This document shows, in pieces, positions 26,419 through 35,166 of a stretch of DNA of 64,000 bases (the first letter of the stretch is position 1; every line of letters starts with the position of its first letter). Both the position numbers and the translations under genes were made by a program. The notes below the pieces were generated by a model. It did not search any database, had not been told where the DNA came from, and was given only the letters and a program-made list of their open reading frames with translations. The stretch is from Martinezella miluonensis (lineage in GTDB: Bacteria; Pseudomonadota; Alphaproteobacteria; Rhizobiales; Rhizobiaceae): the NCBI RefSeq assembly GCF_900094545.1, contig NZ_FMAH01000001.1, forward strand, positions 62,001-126,000, in the 5' to 3' direction.

Positions 26419-27606
26419 ATGAGCAAGACTTGGCGCCCCGCAACCCAACTCGTTCACGGCGGAACGCTCCGTTCGCAATTCAGCGAGACCTCCGAAGCGA
26501 TCTATCTGACCCAGGGCTTTGTCTACGACACTTCGGAAGCGGCGGAAGCCCGCTTCAGGGGCGAAACGGAAGGCTTCATCTACGCCCGCTACGGCAGCCC
26601 CACCAACGACATGTTCGAAAAGCGCATGTGCGCGCTGGAAGGCGCTGAAGACGCCCGAGCCACCGCCTCGGGTATGGCCGCCGTTTCCGCCGCCATCCTC
26701 TGCCAGCTGCAGGCCGGCGATCACATCGTCGCAGCGCGCGCCCTCTTCGGCTCCTGCCGTTGGGTGGTCGAGACGCTCGCGCCGAAGTACGGCATCGAGT
26801 GCACGCTCGTCGACGGACGTTTCGTCGAGAACTGGGAAAAGGCCATCCGCCCGAACACCAAGGTCTTCTTTCTCGAAAGCCCGACCAATCCGACGCTGGA
26901 AGTGGTCGACATCGCAGCCGTCGCCAAGCTCGCCAACCAGATCGGCGCCAAGGTCGTGGTCGACAACGTCTTCGCCACGCCGCTCTTCCAGAAGCCGCTG
27001 GAACTCGGCGCCCATATCGTCGTCTACTCCGCCACCAAGCATATCGACGGCCAGGGCCGTTCGCTCGGCGGCGTCATCCTTTCCGACAAGCAGTGGATCG
27101 ACGAGAAGCTGCAGGATTATTTCCGCCATACCGGCCCGGCCATGTCGCCCTTCACCGCATGGACGCTGCTGAAAGGCATCGAGACGCTGCCATTGCGCGT
27201 CGCGCAGCAGACCACAAACGCCGCCAAGGTGGCCGATTTCCTCGCCGAGCAGACCAGCAAGGTCGCCCAGGTGATCTATCCGGGCCGCAAGGACCATCCG
27301 CAGGCCGATATCATCGCCAAACAGATGAGCGGCGGCTCGACCCTGGTCGCCTTCGAGCTCAAGGGCGGCAAGGAAGCAGCCTTCAAGCTGCAGAACGCAT
27401 TGGAGATCGTCAAGATCTCCAACAATCTCGGCGACTCCAAGAGCCTGATCACCCATCCGGCCACGACGACGCACAAGAACCTCACCGATGAGGCCCGCGC
27501 CGAGCTCGGCATTTCGCCCGGCACCGTGCGCTTCTCCGCCGGTATCGAGGACGGCGAGGATCTGGTCGAGGATTTCGCCCGCGCGCTGGCGCAGGTTTCC
27601 GCCTGA
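26419..27606 (+). CDS. metZ: O-succinylhomoserine sulfhydrylase
   Basis: A 395-residue PLP enzyme of the Cys/Met metabolism family that makes homocysteine from O-succinylhomoserine and sulfide in methionine synthesis. Family features: YARYGSPTNDMFEKRMCALEGAEDARATASGMAA, the PLP-phosphate site, FLESPTNPTLEVVDI, and the PLP lysine at about residue 207 (YSATKHIDGQGR). The end ITHPATTTHKNL....GISPGTVRFSAGIED is typical of the MetZ/MetB/MetC group. The SAM-II leader argues specifically for MetZ. The ATG at 26419 is preceded only by a weak site; an in-frame ATG at 26347 overlaps the riboswitch and is unlikely. Confidence 0.95.
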   Translation: MSKTWRPATQLVHGGTLRSQFSETSEAIYLTQGFVYDTSEAAEARFRGETEGFIYARYGSPTNDMFEKRMCALEGAEDARATASGMAAVSAAILCQLQAGDHIVAARALFGSCRWVVETLAPKYGIECTLVDGRFVENWEKAIRPNTKVFFLESPTNPTLEVVDIAAVAKLANQIGAKVVVDNVFATPLFQKPLELGAHIVVYSATKHIDGQGRSLGGVILSDKQWIDEKLQDYFRHTGPAMSPFTAWTLLKGIETLPLRVAQQTTNAAKVADFLAEQTSKVAQVIYPGRKDHPQADIIAKQMSGGSTLVAFELKGGKEAAFKLQNALEIVKISNNLGDSKSLITHPATTTHKNLTDEARAELGISPGTVRFSAGIEDGEDLVEDFARALAQVSA

Positions 27607-27612
27607 CATCGC

Positions 27613-27646
27613 TCGAGCCGCCCGGAAGTTTCTCCGGGCGGCTCGA
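27613..27646. terminator. Perfect 14-bp hairpin after metZ
   Basis: TCGAGCCGCCCGGA (27613-27626), loop AGTTTC, TCCGGGCGGCTCGA (27633-27646), six bases after the metZ stop. There is no T-run, so it may protect the 3' end or act with Rho. Confidence 0.6.
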
Positions 27647-27684
27647 ACTAGCTTATGGGCAATGTCGCAGGAGACGGCTCTCTG

Positions 27685-28398
27685 TCAGCTTGCGGCCCTG
27701 AACTGAACTTCACCGTCGTGCAGGAAGAACATCTTGTCGAACAATCTGAGATCCAAGGGGTTCGGCAGGCGGACATCCTCCAGATCGGGGACCGGCTTCC
27801 GTTCAGGATCGTATGAGCGATCGATCTGCGAGATGAAGACGATGATCACGCTTCTTTCGCGCGCGAATGCCTTCAACGCCTGTACCTGGGTCATCACATC
27901 AGGATTTTCCCGCTTCTGATCCAGCAGTTGCAGATAATCGACCACCGCCAGCGTGCCGCGCGGCGCCGCGGCCAGCCTTTTGACGATATAGTCGGCGCTG
28001 ATGACATCCGAATTGTCGAATTCGAACAATTCAGCGAATTCTACGGGATCGGCCTCGATCATCCGGAAGCGATCCAGAACGGCCTTCTCCGTGTCTTCCA
28101 GGGTGAAGAACGCACCGCGATTGCCTGATTTCATGGCTTCGACGGCAAGCCTCAAGCTCATCAAGGTCTTACCGTGACCGGGTCGGGCTCCGACCAGAAC
28201 CAGATCGCCCGGATTCAATCGCGAATACAACTCGCTGACTGGGACGTCAGTTTTTGTTCTGGCCGAAAGCAAGCTCCAGCCTTCAAATCCCTCGCTGGCC
28301 GCAATGCGATCCAGCGCGGCATGCAAGGGTATGCTCTGCTGGCGGGACAGCAGCCTCGCCTTACGTTTCAAATGATAAACAGGGGCGGAAAGCCTCAT
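27685..28398 (-). CDS. Stand-alone DnaB-like helicase C-terminal (RecA-fold) ATPase
   Basis: A 237-residue protein with the replicative-helicase ATPase core: Walker A GARPGHGKT (70-78), a T-L-E-D motif after it (GAFFTLEDTEKAVLDRF), Walker B LAVVDYLQLLD (150-160) and SQIDRSYD in the sensor region. The N-terminal DnaB domain is absent, and the first ~50 residues are basic and unrelated. AGGAGG precedes the ATG. The genome must have its own full DnaB, so this is a paralogue of unknown job, perhaps repair or regulation. It stands alone with a long empty region upstream. Confidence 0.8.
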   Translation of the reverse strand: MRLSAPVYHLKRKARLLSRQQSIPLHAALDRIAASEGFEGWSLLSARTKTDVPVSELYSRLNPGDLVLVGARPGHGKTLMSLRLAVEAMKSGNRGAFFTLEDTEKAVLDRFRMIEADPVEFAELFEFDNSDVISADYIVKRLAAAPRGTLAVVDYLQLLDQKRENPDVMTQVQALKAFARERSVIIVFISQIDRSYDPERKPVPDLEDVRLPNPLDLRLFDKMFFLHDGEVQFRAAS

Positions 28399-29012
28399 CT
28401 AAACCTCCTATTGCGAGCAATGACCGCAACCCCTCCTTATGCCAGGTGCTCAAACAGTCGGTTCGGTGATCGACCGCCCCGCATGAATCATACTTTCCCG
28501 AATGGAGGGGGGAGGCACGGGCCATGCCAGAATCAGATGATAGCCTAAATCCGGTTGCCGGAAAATCTCAAGCAGGCACCTCGCCGGCGGAACATAAGGC
28601 AAGATCAGGCATTATGCGAACTCAAGTTCTTGATCGGAGATCAGCAAATCCGAGCATAAAGTCAAAGTGAACCTGCAATTGTGGCAAGCCTATATATCTG
28701 CGGCGGCACCTGCTGCCGGGAATTGTGCTAGACAAGAGCAAATGACAAATGGAGCGAGATACTTTTGAAGCAAGCCGCTAACCTTCTTCATCGGTCTTAA
28801 TAGCTGAAATTCAAAAGACTTCGCCGTTACGAGCTAGATTTCATTACGCCGTTCCTTGACGGAACGGATCGGTTATAGGATACCGCTAGATGTCCTGCGC
28901 TTTGCAGGGATCAGGGAAAGCGGATAATATGCCGCTAGCATTGGAAATGCTGAAACGTTCATGAGGCTTGAAGAAGCGTTCGACGATTCAGGGCAGTGGC
29001 AAGGTATGAGAT
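28399..29012. other. Intergenic region, 614 bp, between DnaB-like gene and apaG
   Basis: No protein-coding frame here has coding character. It is more AT-rich than its surroundings from about 28600. The right part contains an inverted repeat CCGTTCC-TTGAC-GGAACGG (28849-28867) whose centre is a -35-like TTGAC; a GGATAC 17 bases later is a possible -10, which would be the apaG promoter. A small RNA could also lie here, but none was recognised. Confidence 0.5.
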
Positions 29013-29405
29013 ATGTATCGCGCCTTAACACGCGACATAGAAGTGGTCGTGGAGCCGTTTTATCTGGAGGAGCAATCCGATCCGGACGACGATCGCTATG
29101 TATGGGGATACCGCATCGTCATCTCCAATCATTCCAAGATGGCCGTCAAGCTGGTGACGCGCTACTGGCACATTACCGACATGAACGGCATCGTGGATGA
29201 AGTGACAGGCCCTGGCGTGGTCGGCGAGCAGCCGCATCTGAAGCCTGGCGATACCTATGAATACTCCTCCGGCTGCCCGCTGGACACGCCGTCAGGCATG
29301 ATGTTCGGCCATTATCAGATGGAGACGGATGACGGGGAGCAATTCCATGTCAAGATCCCCGCCTTCTCTCTCGATACGCCCAACCTGCTGCGCACTCTGA
29401 ACTGA
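29013..29405 (+). CDS. apaG: Co2+/Mg2+ efflux-linked protein ApaG
   Basis: A 130-residue protein of the ApaG (DUF525) beta-sandwich family: [43 protein letters not shown], the [38 protein letters not shown] core and the IPAFSLD end. The exact role is unresolved; the name derives from phenotypes with divalent cations and diadenosine tetraphosphate in enterobacteria. AAGG lies eight bases before the ATG. It is convergent with hslO six bases away. Confidence 0.95.
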   Translation: MYRALTRDIEVVVEPFYLEEQSDPDDDRYVWGYRIVISNHSKMAVKLVTRYWHITDMNGIVDEVTGPGVVGEQPHLKPGDTYEYSSGCPLDTPSGMMFGHYQMETDDGEQFHVKIPAFSLDTPNLLRTLN

Positions 29406-29411
29406 GCAGCA

Positions 29412-30401
29412 TCAGGCCGCTTCTATTTCCGACACTTCGAAGCGATAGGTGGTCGAGCAGAACTCGCAGGTCACGGCGATTTCGCCATTCTCCTCGCTGG
29501 CTTCGATCTCCTCGGCCGAAAAGCCCTGCAATACGCCCTTCAGCTTGTCACGCGAGCACGAACAGCGATCGTAGACGGCCTTCGGCTCGTAGACGCGCAC
29601 GCCGCGCTCGTGGAAGAGGCGGTATAGCAGCCGCTCAGTGCCGACAAGCGGATCGGTCAGTTCGTCTGCATCGATCGTCTCGACCAGGCTGCGCGCTTCC
29701 GCCCAGGCATCATCCTCGAGATGACGACGCGCGCCGTCATCCCCGTCGCCGCCATGCAGGTCCGGCTGCCGCATGCGTTCCGGCGCTTCCGGGAGGAACT
29801 GGGCGATCAAGCCCCCTGCCCGCCAGCGATGACGCGGCTTGCCATTCTCGTCGCGGTCGAAGAGTTCGGCAGCGCCCAGACGCACGCGCGTCGGGATCTG
29901 TTCCGACTGGCGGAAATAAGTGCCGGCAATCTCCTCGAGCGACGCGCCGTCGAGAGCAACAATGCCCTGATAGGGCTGGCTGAAACGGCCCTGGTCGATC
30001 GTGAAGGCGAGCACGCCCTTGCCGAGCAGCTGCTCCGGCTCCGTCCGGCCTTCCGCCACAGCCTTTGCCAGCGCCTCTTCATTGAAGCGGGCATAGGCGC
30101 GGACATTCTCCGGCGTCGAGAAATCGGCAACCAGAAGATCGACGGGACCATCGCCCTTAGTTTGCACGGTGAACTTGCCTTCGAACTTCAACGACGTGCC
30201 GAGAAGCACCGTCAGGACAACCGCTTCAGCCAGAAGACGCGCGACCGGCATCGGATAGTCGTGCCGGGCGAGGATGGCGTCCAGCAGCGGACCAAGCTGC
30301 ACGGCACGGCCGCGCACGTCCAAACCCTCCACCTGGAAGGGGACCACGTGATCGTCACCGGCAAAATCGAACTGACCCAGCGATGCGGCATTTTCAGCCA
30401 T
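29412..30401 (-). CDS. hslO: Redox-regulated chaperone Hsp33
   Basis: A 329-residue cytoplasmic holdase activated by oxidation. The zinc-binding redox switch is intact at the C-terminus: Cys280-x-Cys282 and Cys312-x-x-Cys315 (CSC and CEFC). The N-terminal chaperone domain shows the usual GPLLDAILARHDYP and LLGTSLKFEGKFTVQTKGDGPVDLLV regions. AGGAG precedes the ATG. It follows argF on the same strand with a 48-base gap and is probably co-transcribed with it. Confidence 0.95.
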   Translation of the reverse strand: MAENAASLGQFDFAGDDHVVPFQVEGLDVRGRAVQLGPLLDAILARHDYPMPVARLLAEAVVLTVLLGTSLKFEGKFTVQTKGDGPVDLLVADFSTPENVRAYARFNEEALAKAVAEGRTEPEQLLGKGVLAFTIDQGRFSQPYQGIVALDGASLEEIAGTYFRQSEQIPTRVRLGAAELFDRDENGKPRHRWRAGGLIAQFLPEAPERMRQPDLHGGDGDDGARRHLEDDAWAEARSLVETIDADELTDPLVGTERLLYRLFHERGVRVYEPKAVYDRCSCSRDKLKGVLQGFSAEEIEASEENGEIAVTCEFCSTTYRFEVSEIEAA

Positions 30402-30449
30402 TGCTTTACTCCTACTGCGCCCGCGCCCTTGAGACGCGGCTTCATATCC

Positions 30450-31367
30450 TCAGATCGCGCCCAGGCACCAAGCAAGAATCGACTTTTGCGCATGAAGGCG
30501 GTTTTCCGCCTCATCGAAAACAACGGATTGCGGACCATCGATCACTTCGTCCGTCACCTCCTCCCCGCGATGGGCGGGCAGGCAATGCATGAACAACGCG
30601 TCTTTGCCGGCCTGTGCCATCAAAGCCTTGTTGACCTGATAGGGCTGGAAGACGTTGTGACCGCGAGCCCGGTGTTCCTGATTCATGGAAACCCAGGTAT
30701 CGGTTACCACGCAATCGGCGCCGGCGACCGCACGGTCTGCATCATGCGAGAGCAAGATTTCGGCGCCCTCGTTGCGGGCCCAGTTCAGATAGTGATCCTT
30801 TGGCTCGGAACCAAGGGGTACCGCCATGTTCATGCGATAACCGAAGCGCGCGGCACCTTCGATCAGCGAATGCAGCACGTTGTTGCCATCGCCGGTCCAG
30901 GCAATTGTCTTGCCCTTGACGGGGCCGCGATGCTCCTCGAAGGTCATGATGTCGGCCATGATCTGGCAGGGATGCGTATCGTCCGTCAGCGCATTGATGA
31001 CCGGAACGGTCGCATGTTCCGCAAGCTCCAGCAGGCGCGAGTGATCTGTCGTGCGGATCATGATCGCGTCGACATAACGCGACAGCACCTTGGCGGTGTC
31101 GCCGATCGTCTCGGCCCGGCCGAGCTGCATTTCGGTGCCGGAGAGGAACAGCGTCTCGCCGCCCAGCTGACGCATGCCGACATCGAAGGAGACGCGGGTA
31201 CGGGTGGACGGCTTCTCGAAAATCATCGCCAGCATCTTGCCGTCCAGCGGCTTGTCAGCCGCGCCCGCCTTCAGCGCCTTCTTTCGCACGATCGCATCGT
31301 CGATGATATTGCGCAGATCGGCAGCCGGAACAGCCGAGAGATCGAGGAAGTGTTTCGGAGAAGCCAT
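30450..31367 (-). CDS. argF: Ornithine carbamoyltransferase
   Basis: A 305-residue enzyme forming citrulline from ornithine and carbamoyl phosphate. The catalytic motifs are complete: [12 protein letters not shown] (carbamoyl-phosphate site), HPCQ, the ornithine loop [12 protein letters not shown] and the [11 protein letters not shown] stretch. The start at 31367 ([10 protein letters not shown]) is the family start; the frame stays open to 31643, but that upstream part overlaps argD out of frame. It lies 73 bases after argD, with a strong terminator-like hairpin in the gap. Confidence 0.96.
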   Translation of the reverse strand: MASPKHFLDLSAVPAADLRNIIDDAIVRKKALKAGAADKPLDGKMLAMIFEKPSTRTRVSFDVGMRQLGGETLFLSGTEMQLGRAETIGDTAKVLSRYVDAIMIRTTDHSRLLELAEHATVPVINALTDDTHPCQIMADIMTFEEHRGPVKGKTIAWTGDGNNVLHSLIEGAARFGYRMNMAVPLGSEPKDHYLNWARNEGAEILLSHDADRAVAGADCVVTDTWVSMNQEHRARGHNVFQPYQVNKALMAQAGKDALFMHCLPAHRGEEVTDEVIDGPQSVVFDEAENRLHAQKSILAWCLGAI

Positions 31368-31385
31368 GTCCTTACCTGTACTCCA

Positions 31386-31434
31386 GAAAAAACAATAACG
31401 CCCGCGTGGGGCAGGAACGCCCCGACTGCGGGCG
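31386..31434 (-). terminator. Intrinsic terminator between argD and argF
   Basis: On the minus strand: CGCCCGC (31434-31428) pairs with GCGGGCG (31405-31399), enclosing a second stem GGGGC / GCCCC, followed by TTATTGTTTTTT. It is a full terminator located inside what would otherwise be a simple argD-argF operon. Confidence 0.8.
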
Positions 31435-31440
31435 GTAAAC

Positions 31441-32640
31441 TTAAGCCGATTTCTTGGTGCGGGCAGCGCGCGCGCGTTCGGCCGCATGCTCGATGCGGGC
31501 GAGGCCCTCGCGTGCTTCCTCGGCGGTGACGACCAGCGGCGGCAGCAAGCGGATGACGTTGTCGCCTGCGGGCACACCCAGCAGATGCTCGGCTCGGATA
31601 GCCTGCAGCAGATCCGCCTGCGGAATGGCCGCCTTGATGCCAAGCATCAAGCCTTCGCCTCGTACATCCTCGATGATATCGGGGAAGCGGTCTTTCAGCG
31701 AGGCAAGGCCCTGGCGGAAGACCAGGGCGACATCGCGAACATGCTGCAGGAAGCCATCGGCAAGGACGATGTCGAGCACGGCATTGCCAACGGCCATGGC
31801 AAGCGGATTGCCGCCATAGGTCGAGCCGTGCGTACCGGCCTTCATGCCGGAGGCGGCCTCAGCCGTCGCAAGGCAGGCGCCGAGCGGGAATCCGCCGCCG
31901 ATACCCTTGGCCACGGCCATGATGTCAGGCTTGATGCCGGCCCACTCGTAAGCGAAGAGCTTACCTGTGCGGCCGACACCGCACTGGACTTCGTCCAGGA
32001 TCAGGAGCAGGCCGTGCTCGTCGCAGATCTGGCGCAGACCACGCAGGAATTCGTTGGTTGCCGGGCGAATACCGCCTTCGCCCTGCACCGGCTCGATCAG
32101 GATCGCAGCCGTCGCATCGGTAACGGCTGCACGAACGGCATCGAGATCACCGAATGGCACCTGATCGAAGCCCGGAGCCTTCGGGCCGAAGCCTTCGATA
32201 TATTTTTCCTGGCCGCCGGCAGCGACTGTCGCGATGGTGCGGCCGTGGAAGGCGCCCTCGAAGGTGATGACGTGGAACTTCTCGGGATGGCCCTTGGCGA
32301 AATGATAGCGCCGCGCCGTCTTGATGGCGCATTCCAGCGCTTCGGCACCGGAGTTGGTAAAGAACACCTTGTCGGCGAACGTCACCTCCGTCAGTCGCTT
32401 CGACAGCTTCTCCTGACCGGGCACTTCATAGAGGTTGGATAAGTGCCAGACCTTGTCTGCCTGTGCCTTCAGTTCCGCCACGAGGTGGGGATGAGCGTGA
32501 CCGAGCGAATTGACCGCCACGCCGGCTGCGAAATCGAGGTAACGTTCGCCACTTTCAGTGATCAGCCACACGCCCTCGCCTCGCTCGAACCGCAGCGGAG
32601 CACGCATGTAGGTATCATAAAGCGGCGCGGTCTCGGCCAT
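31441..32640 (-). CDS. argD: Acetylornithine aminotransferase
   Basis: A 399-residue class III PLP aminotransferase of arginine (and possibly lysine) synthesis. Motifs: [32 protein letters not shown], the conserved D in [16 protein letters not shown] and the PLP lysine in [16 protein letters not shown]. Its length and [19 protein letters not shown] segments fit ArgD rather than other class III enzymes. GGAG lies eight bases before the ATG at 32640; an ATG two codons earlier is too close to it. An unusual promoter and hairpin occur in its leader. Confidence 0.95.
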   Translation of the reverse strand: MAETAPLYDTYMRAPLRFERGEGVWLITESGERYLDFAAGVAVNSLGHAHPHLVAELKAQADKVWHLSNLYEVPGQEKLSKRLTEVTFADKVFFTNSGAEALECAIKTARRYHFAKGHPEKFHVITFEGAFHGRTIATVAAGGQEKYIEGFGPKAPGFDQVPFGDLDAVRAAVTDATAAILIEPVQGEGGIRPATNEFLRGLRQICDEHGLLLILDEVQCGVGRTGKLFAYEWAGIKPDIMAVAKGIGGGFPLGACLATAEAASGMKAGTHGSTYGGNPLAMAVGNAVLDIVLADGFLQHVRDVALVFRQGLASLKDRFPDIIEDVRGEGLMLGIKAAIPQADLLQAIRAEHLLGVPAGDNVIRLLPPLVVTAEEAREGLARIEHAAERARAARTKKSA

Positions 32641-32702
32641 GGCCATATCTCCTCGATCACAACTCTAAGGACCAATCGCTTCCGCTTGATGAAACGGGCC
32701 CG

Positions 32703-32732
32703 AAAAAATCAAAAATGCCGCCTTGCGGCGGC
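32703..32732 (-). terminator. Hairpin with U-rich tail in the argD leader
   Basis: On the minus strand: GCCGCC-GCAA-GGCGGC (32732-32717), followed by ATTTTTGATTTTTT. It has the form of an intrinsic terminator and precedes argD by 63 bases. It could be an attenuator or a 5' stabilising stem. Confidence 0.6.
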
Positions 32733-32738
32733 CTGGGC

Positions 32739-32767
32739 ACTATTGATGTTTTGCACCGCGATGTCAA
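32739..32767 (-). promoter_or_regulatory. Sigma-70-type promoter upstream of argD
   Basis: Minus strand TTGACA (32767-32762), a 17-base spacer, then AATAGT (32744-32739). The predicted start of transcription falls at the base of the hairpin described at 32703-32732. Confidence 0.6.
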
Positions 32768-32884
32768 CAAAACTGGCGATTTAGCAGGTGCGAGAAAGCG
32801 CTTGCGCATAAAAGGAATGCGTTGGGCGTTGCATATTGCAGAAATGCCACGTTGAGGCAGCAAGTTGGGGAAAACCTCGAAATC

Positions 32885-32921
32885 GATTCCTCAAGATTCC
32901 CGCGACTCTTGTCACGGAGTC
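32885..32921. promoter_or_regulatory. Cluster of GANTC (CcrM) sites upstream of gcrA
   Basis: GATTC at 32885, GATTC at 32895, GACTC at 32904 and GAGTC at 32917, with a further GATTC at 33029. In alphaproteobacteria GANTC is methylated by CcrM, and GcrA acts at methylated promoters. Autoregulation is inferred. Confidence 0.65.
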
Positions 32922-33065
32922 AGCCTCACACTAGGTTAAAAACCAATTGCTAGACTGCATGCGGCGGAACTAGTCACCACAATTTTAAAGCGTTTCGCGC
33001 CTCGACCTAATGCGAGGCTATGGTGAAGGATTCTGCCATGGGAAACGCGACAGCGGAGACAGGGC

Positions 33066-33590
33066 ATGAATTGGACAGACGAACGCGTCGAGAAGCTGAA
33101 AAAGCTATGGTCCGAAGGGTTGAGCGCCAGCCAGATCGCGGCGCAGCTGGGCGGCGTCAGCCGTAATGCCGTCATCGGCAAGGTGCATCGCCTGAACCTT
33201 CCCGGCCGAGCGAAGGCGGGTGGCACGACGACCGCCGCCCGCACGCCGAAGCGCGGCGCCACGGCGCCACGGGCTCCGACCTACGCCTCGCGCGTTGCAA
33301 CCCGCACGGTTACCCGTCAGCAGGGCGCGACCATGCTGAAGGAAGAGATCGAGATCGATGCCGTCAGCGAGATTACCTATCGGCCGGCGAGCAATGTCGT
33401 CGTTCCGATTTCGCGCCGCCTCGGCCTGACCGAGCTGACGGAACGCACCTGCAAATGGCCTGTCGGCGACCCGCTGAAGGACGATTTCCATTTCTGCGGC
33501 AACGATAGCCCGGATTCGTCGCCCTACTGCACCTATCATCAGCGCATGGCCTACCAGCCGGTGCATGAACGCCGCCGCAACAACGGCTAA
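33066..33590 (+). CDS. gcrA: GcrA cell cycle regulator
   Basis: A 174-residue alphaproteobacterial regulator that works with sigma-70 at CcrM-methylated promoters. The N-terminal signature NWTDERVEKLKKLWSEGLSASQIAAQLGGVSRNAVIGKVHRLNL is unmistakable. A basic Ala/Thr/Pro-rich linker follows. The C-terminal sigma-binding part has two Cys-containing motifs (TCKWPVGDPLKDDFHFCG and PYCTYHQRMAYQP). GGAGACAGGG precedes the ATG. Divergent from argD; a bidirectional terminator separates it from phoB. Confidence 0.96.
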   Translation: MNWTDERVEKLKKLWSEGLSASQIAAQLGGVSRNAVIGKVHRLNLPGRAKAGGTTTAARTPKRGATAPRAPTYASRVATRTVTRQQGATMLKEEIEIDAVSEITYRPASNVVVPISRRLGLTELTERTCKWPVGDPLKDDFHFCGNDSPDSSPYCTYHQRMAYQPVHERRRNNG

Positions 33591-33618
33591 GCATCGGATC
33601 CCAGGCATCCAGACAAAG

Positions 33619-33650
33619 AAACGGGCCCATCAGGGCCCGTTTTCTGTTTC
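33619..33650. terminator. Bidirectional terminator between gcrA and phoB
   Basis: AAACGGGCCC (33619-33628), loop ATCA, GGGCCCGTTT (33633-33642), with T-rich tails on both strands. It ends the gcrA transcript and the pst-pho operon. Confidence 0.85.
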
Positions 33651-33686
33651 CGCCGCTATGTCGAGTGCCTGAGCGGGCATTGCCGC

Positions 33687-34370
33687 TCAAGCCTCCATGG
33701 AGTAGCCCGCGCCGCGAACGGTGCGGATGACATCCTGCATACTGGAAAAATTGAGCGCCTTGCGCAGGCGGCCGACATGAACGTCGACGGTTCGTTCGTC
33801 AACGTAGATATCATGCCCCCATACGCCGTCCAGCAGCTGTGAACGCGAGAAGACGCGACCCGGCGAGGACATCAGGAATTCCAGCAGGCGGAATTCCGTC
33901 GGCCCCAGCCGCACTTCGCGGCTCTTGCGATGGACGCGATGGGTCTCGCGATCCAGCTCGATATCGCCGCAGCGCAGCACCGTGGAGAGGACCTCCGGGC
34001 GGGCACGCCGCAGCATCGCCTTGACGCGGGCCATCAGCTCCGGCGTCGAGAACGGCTTGACGACATAATCGTCCGCGCCGGTGGAAAGGCCGCGCACGCG
34101 CTCGCTTTCCTCGCCGCGGGCCGTCAGCATGATGATCGGCAGGCGCTCCGTCTCCGGCCGCATACGCAGCCGGCGGCAGAGCTCGATGCCGGACACGCCG
34201 GGGAGCATCCAGTCGAGGATCAAAAGATCGGGGATGCGCTCCTGGAGACGCAGCTCGGCTTCATCGCCTCTGAGGATCGTGTCGACCTCGAAGCCTTCCG
34301 CCTCGAGATTGTAGCGCAGCAGAACGCTCAGCGCTTCCTCGTCTTCTACAACAGCAACTCTCGGAACCAT
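33687..34370 (-). CDS. phoB: Phosphate regulon response regulator PhoB
   Basis: A 227-residue OmpR-type regulator. The receiver domain has the acidic pair D10/E11, the phosphoacceptor D53 (LLILDWMLPG), T83 and K105 (YVVKPFS). The C-terminal winged helix has LGPTEFRLLEFLMSSPGRVFSRSQLLDGVWG and ERTVDVHVGRLRKAL. PhoR phosphorylates it under phosphate limitation, and it then binds Pho boxes. It is the last gene of the minus-strand phosphate operon, 31 bases after phoU. Confidence 0.97.
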   Translation of the reverse strand: MVPRVAVVEDEEALSVLLRYNLEAEGFEVDTILRGDEAELRLQERIPDLLILDWMLPGVSGIELCRRLRMRPETERLPIIMLTARGEESERVRGLSTGADDYVVKPFSTPELMARVKAMLRRARPEVLSTVLRCGDIELDRETHRVHRKSREVRLGPTEFRLLEFLMSSPGRVFSRSQLLDGVWGHDIYVDERTVDVHVGRLRKALNFSSMQDVIRTVRGAGYSMEA

Positions 34371-34401
34371 GCGCCTGTGGTCTCCTTTCTTAGCTTCCAG
34401 A

Positions 34402-35115
34402 TTATTCCGTCACCGCACCGACGGTGTTCGCAGTATCGTCCTTCGGACGCTCGCCTTCCGGCTGAGCGCCGGTCGCCATGTAATAGATCGTCTCGGCAAT
34501 GTTGGTGGCATGGTCGCCGATGCGCTCGATGTTCTTGGCGCAGAAGAGAAGATGCGTGCAGGTGGTGATGTTGCGCGGATCTTCCATCATGTAGGTCAGC
34601 ATCTCGCGGAAGAGCGAGGTGTACATGGCATCGATTTCCTCGTCGCGCTCGCGGATCGACACGGCCTTGTCGGGCGAACGGGTCGCGTAGACATCGAGAA
34701 CCTCCTTGAGCTGGCTCAGCGCCAGTTCGGAGAGATGTTCGATGCCGCGGGCAAGCTTCCGCGGAACGCCGGTGCCCTGCACGGCGATGACGCGCTTGGC
34801 GGTGTTCTTGCCGAGGTCGCCGACGCGCTCCAGGTCGGAGGCGATGCGGATCGAGCCCATGATCTCGCGCAAGTCGGCCGCCATCGGCTGACGACGAGCG
34901 ATGGTGACGATCGCCTTGTCGCCGACTTCGCGCTCGGCATGATCGAGGATGACGTCGTCGGAAATGACCTTCTGCGCAAGAGCAGTGTCGCTTTGGACCA
35001 GCGCGCGCACGCTGTCGCTGACCATCTGCTCGGCCAGACCGCCCATTTCCGCAATGCGGCGGGTCAGGAACTTCAGGTCTTCGTCATAGGCAGAGAGAAT
35101 GTGAGTGGAGACCAT
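34402..35115 (-). CDS. phoU: Phosphate signalling protein PhoU
   Basis: A 237-residue all-helical protein with two PhoU repeats: the first around IAEMGGLAEQMVSDSVRALVQSD and RRQPMAADLREIMGSIRIASDLERVGDLGKN, the second around TCTHLLFCAKNIERIGDHATNIAETIYYMATG. The E-R-x-G-D motifs bind metals. PhoU links the PstSCAB transporter to PhoR and keeps the Pho regulon off when phosphate is plentiful. It lies 51 bases after pstB and upstream of phoB. Confidence 0.97.
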   Translation of the reverse strand: MVSTHILSAYDEDLKFLTRRIAEMGGLAEQMVSDSVRALVQSDTALAQKVISDDVILDHAEREVGDKAIVTIARRQPMAADLREIMGSIRIASDLERVGDLGKNTAKRVIAVQGTGVPRKLARGIEHLSELALSQLKEVLDVYATRSPDKAVSIRERDEEIDAMYTSLFREMLTYMMEDPRNITTCTHLLFCAKNIERIGDHATNIAETIYYMATGAQPEGERPKDDTANTVGAVTE

Positions 35116-35166
35116 TTTTCTATCCTCAAGGTGAATTGTGTGAAAGGAACCGCGCGCGCGGCATCA

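Larger units (their letters stand above)
32641..33065. other. argD-gcrA divergent region, 425 bp
   Basis: The left part holds the argD promoter and hairpin. The right part holds five GANTC sites (CcrM methylation targets) ahead of gcrA, four of them within 37 bp. No coding frame is supported. Confidence 0.7.

Noticed and set aside
29721..31529. A 602-codon plus-strand frame across hslO, argF and argD
   Set aside because: All three minus-strand genes are complete and well conserved; the frame is an antisense shadow.
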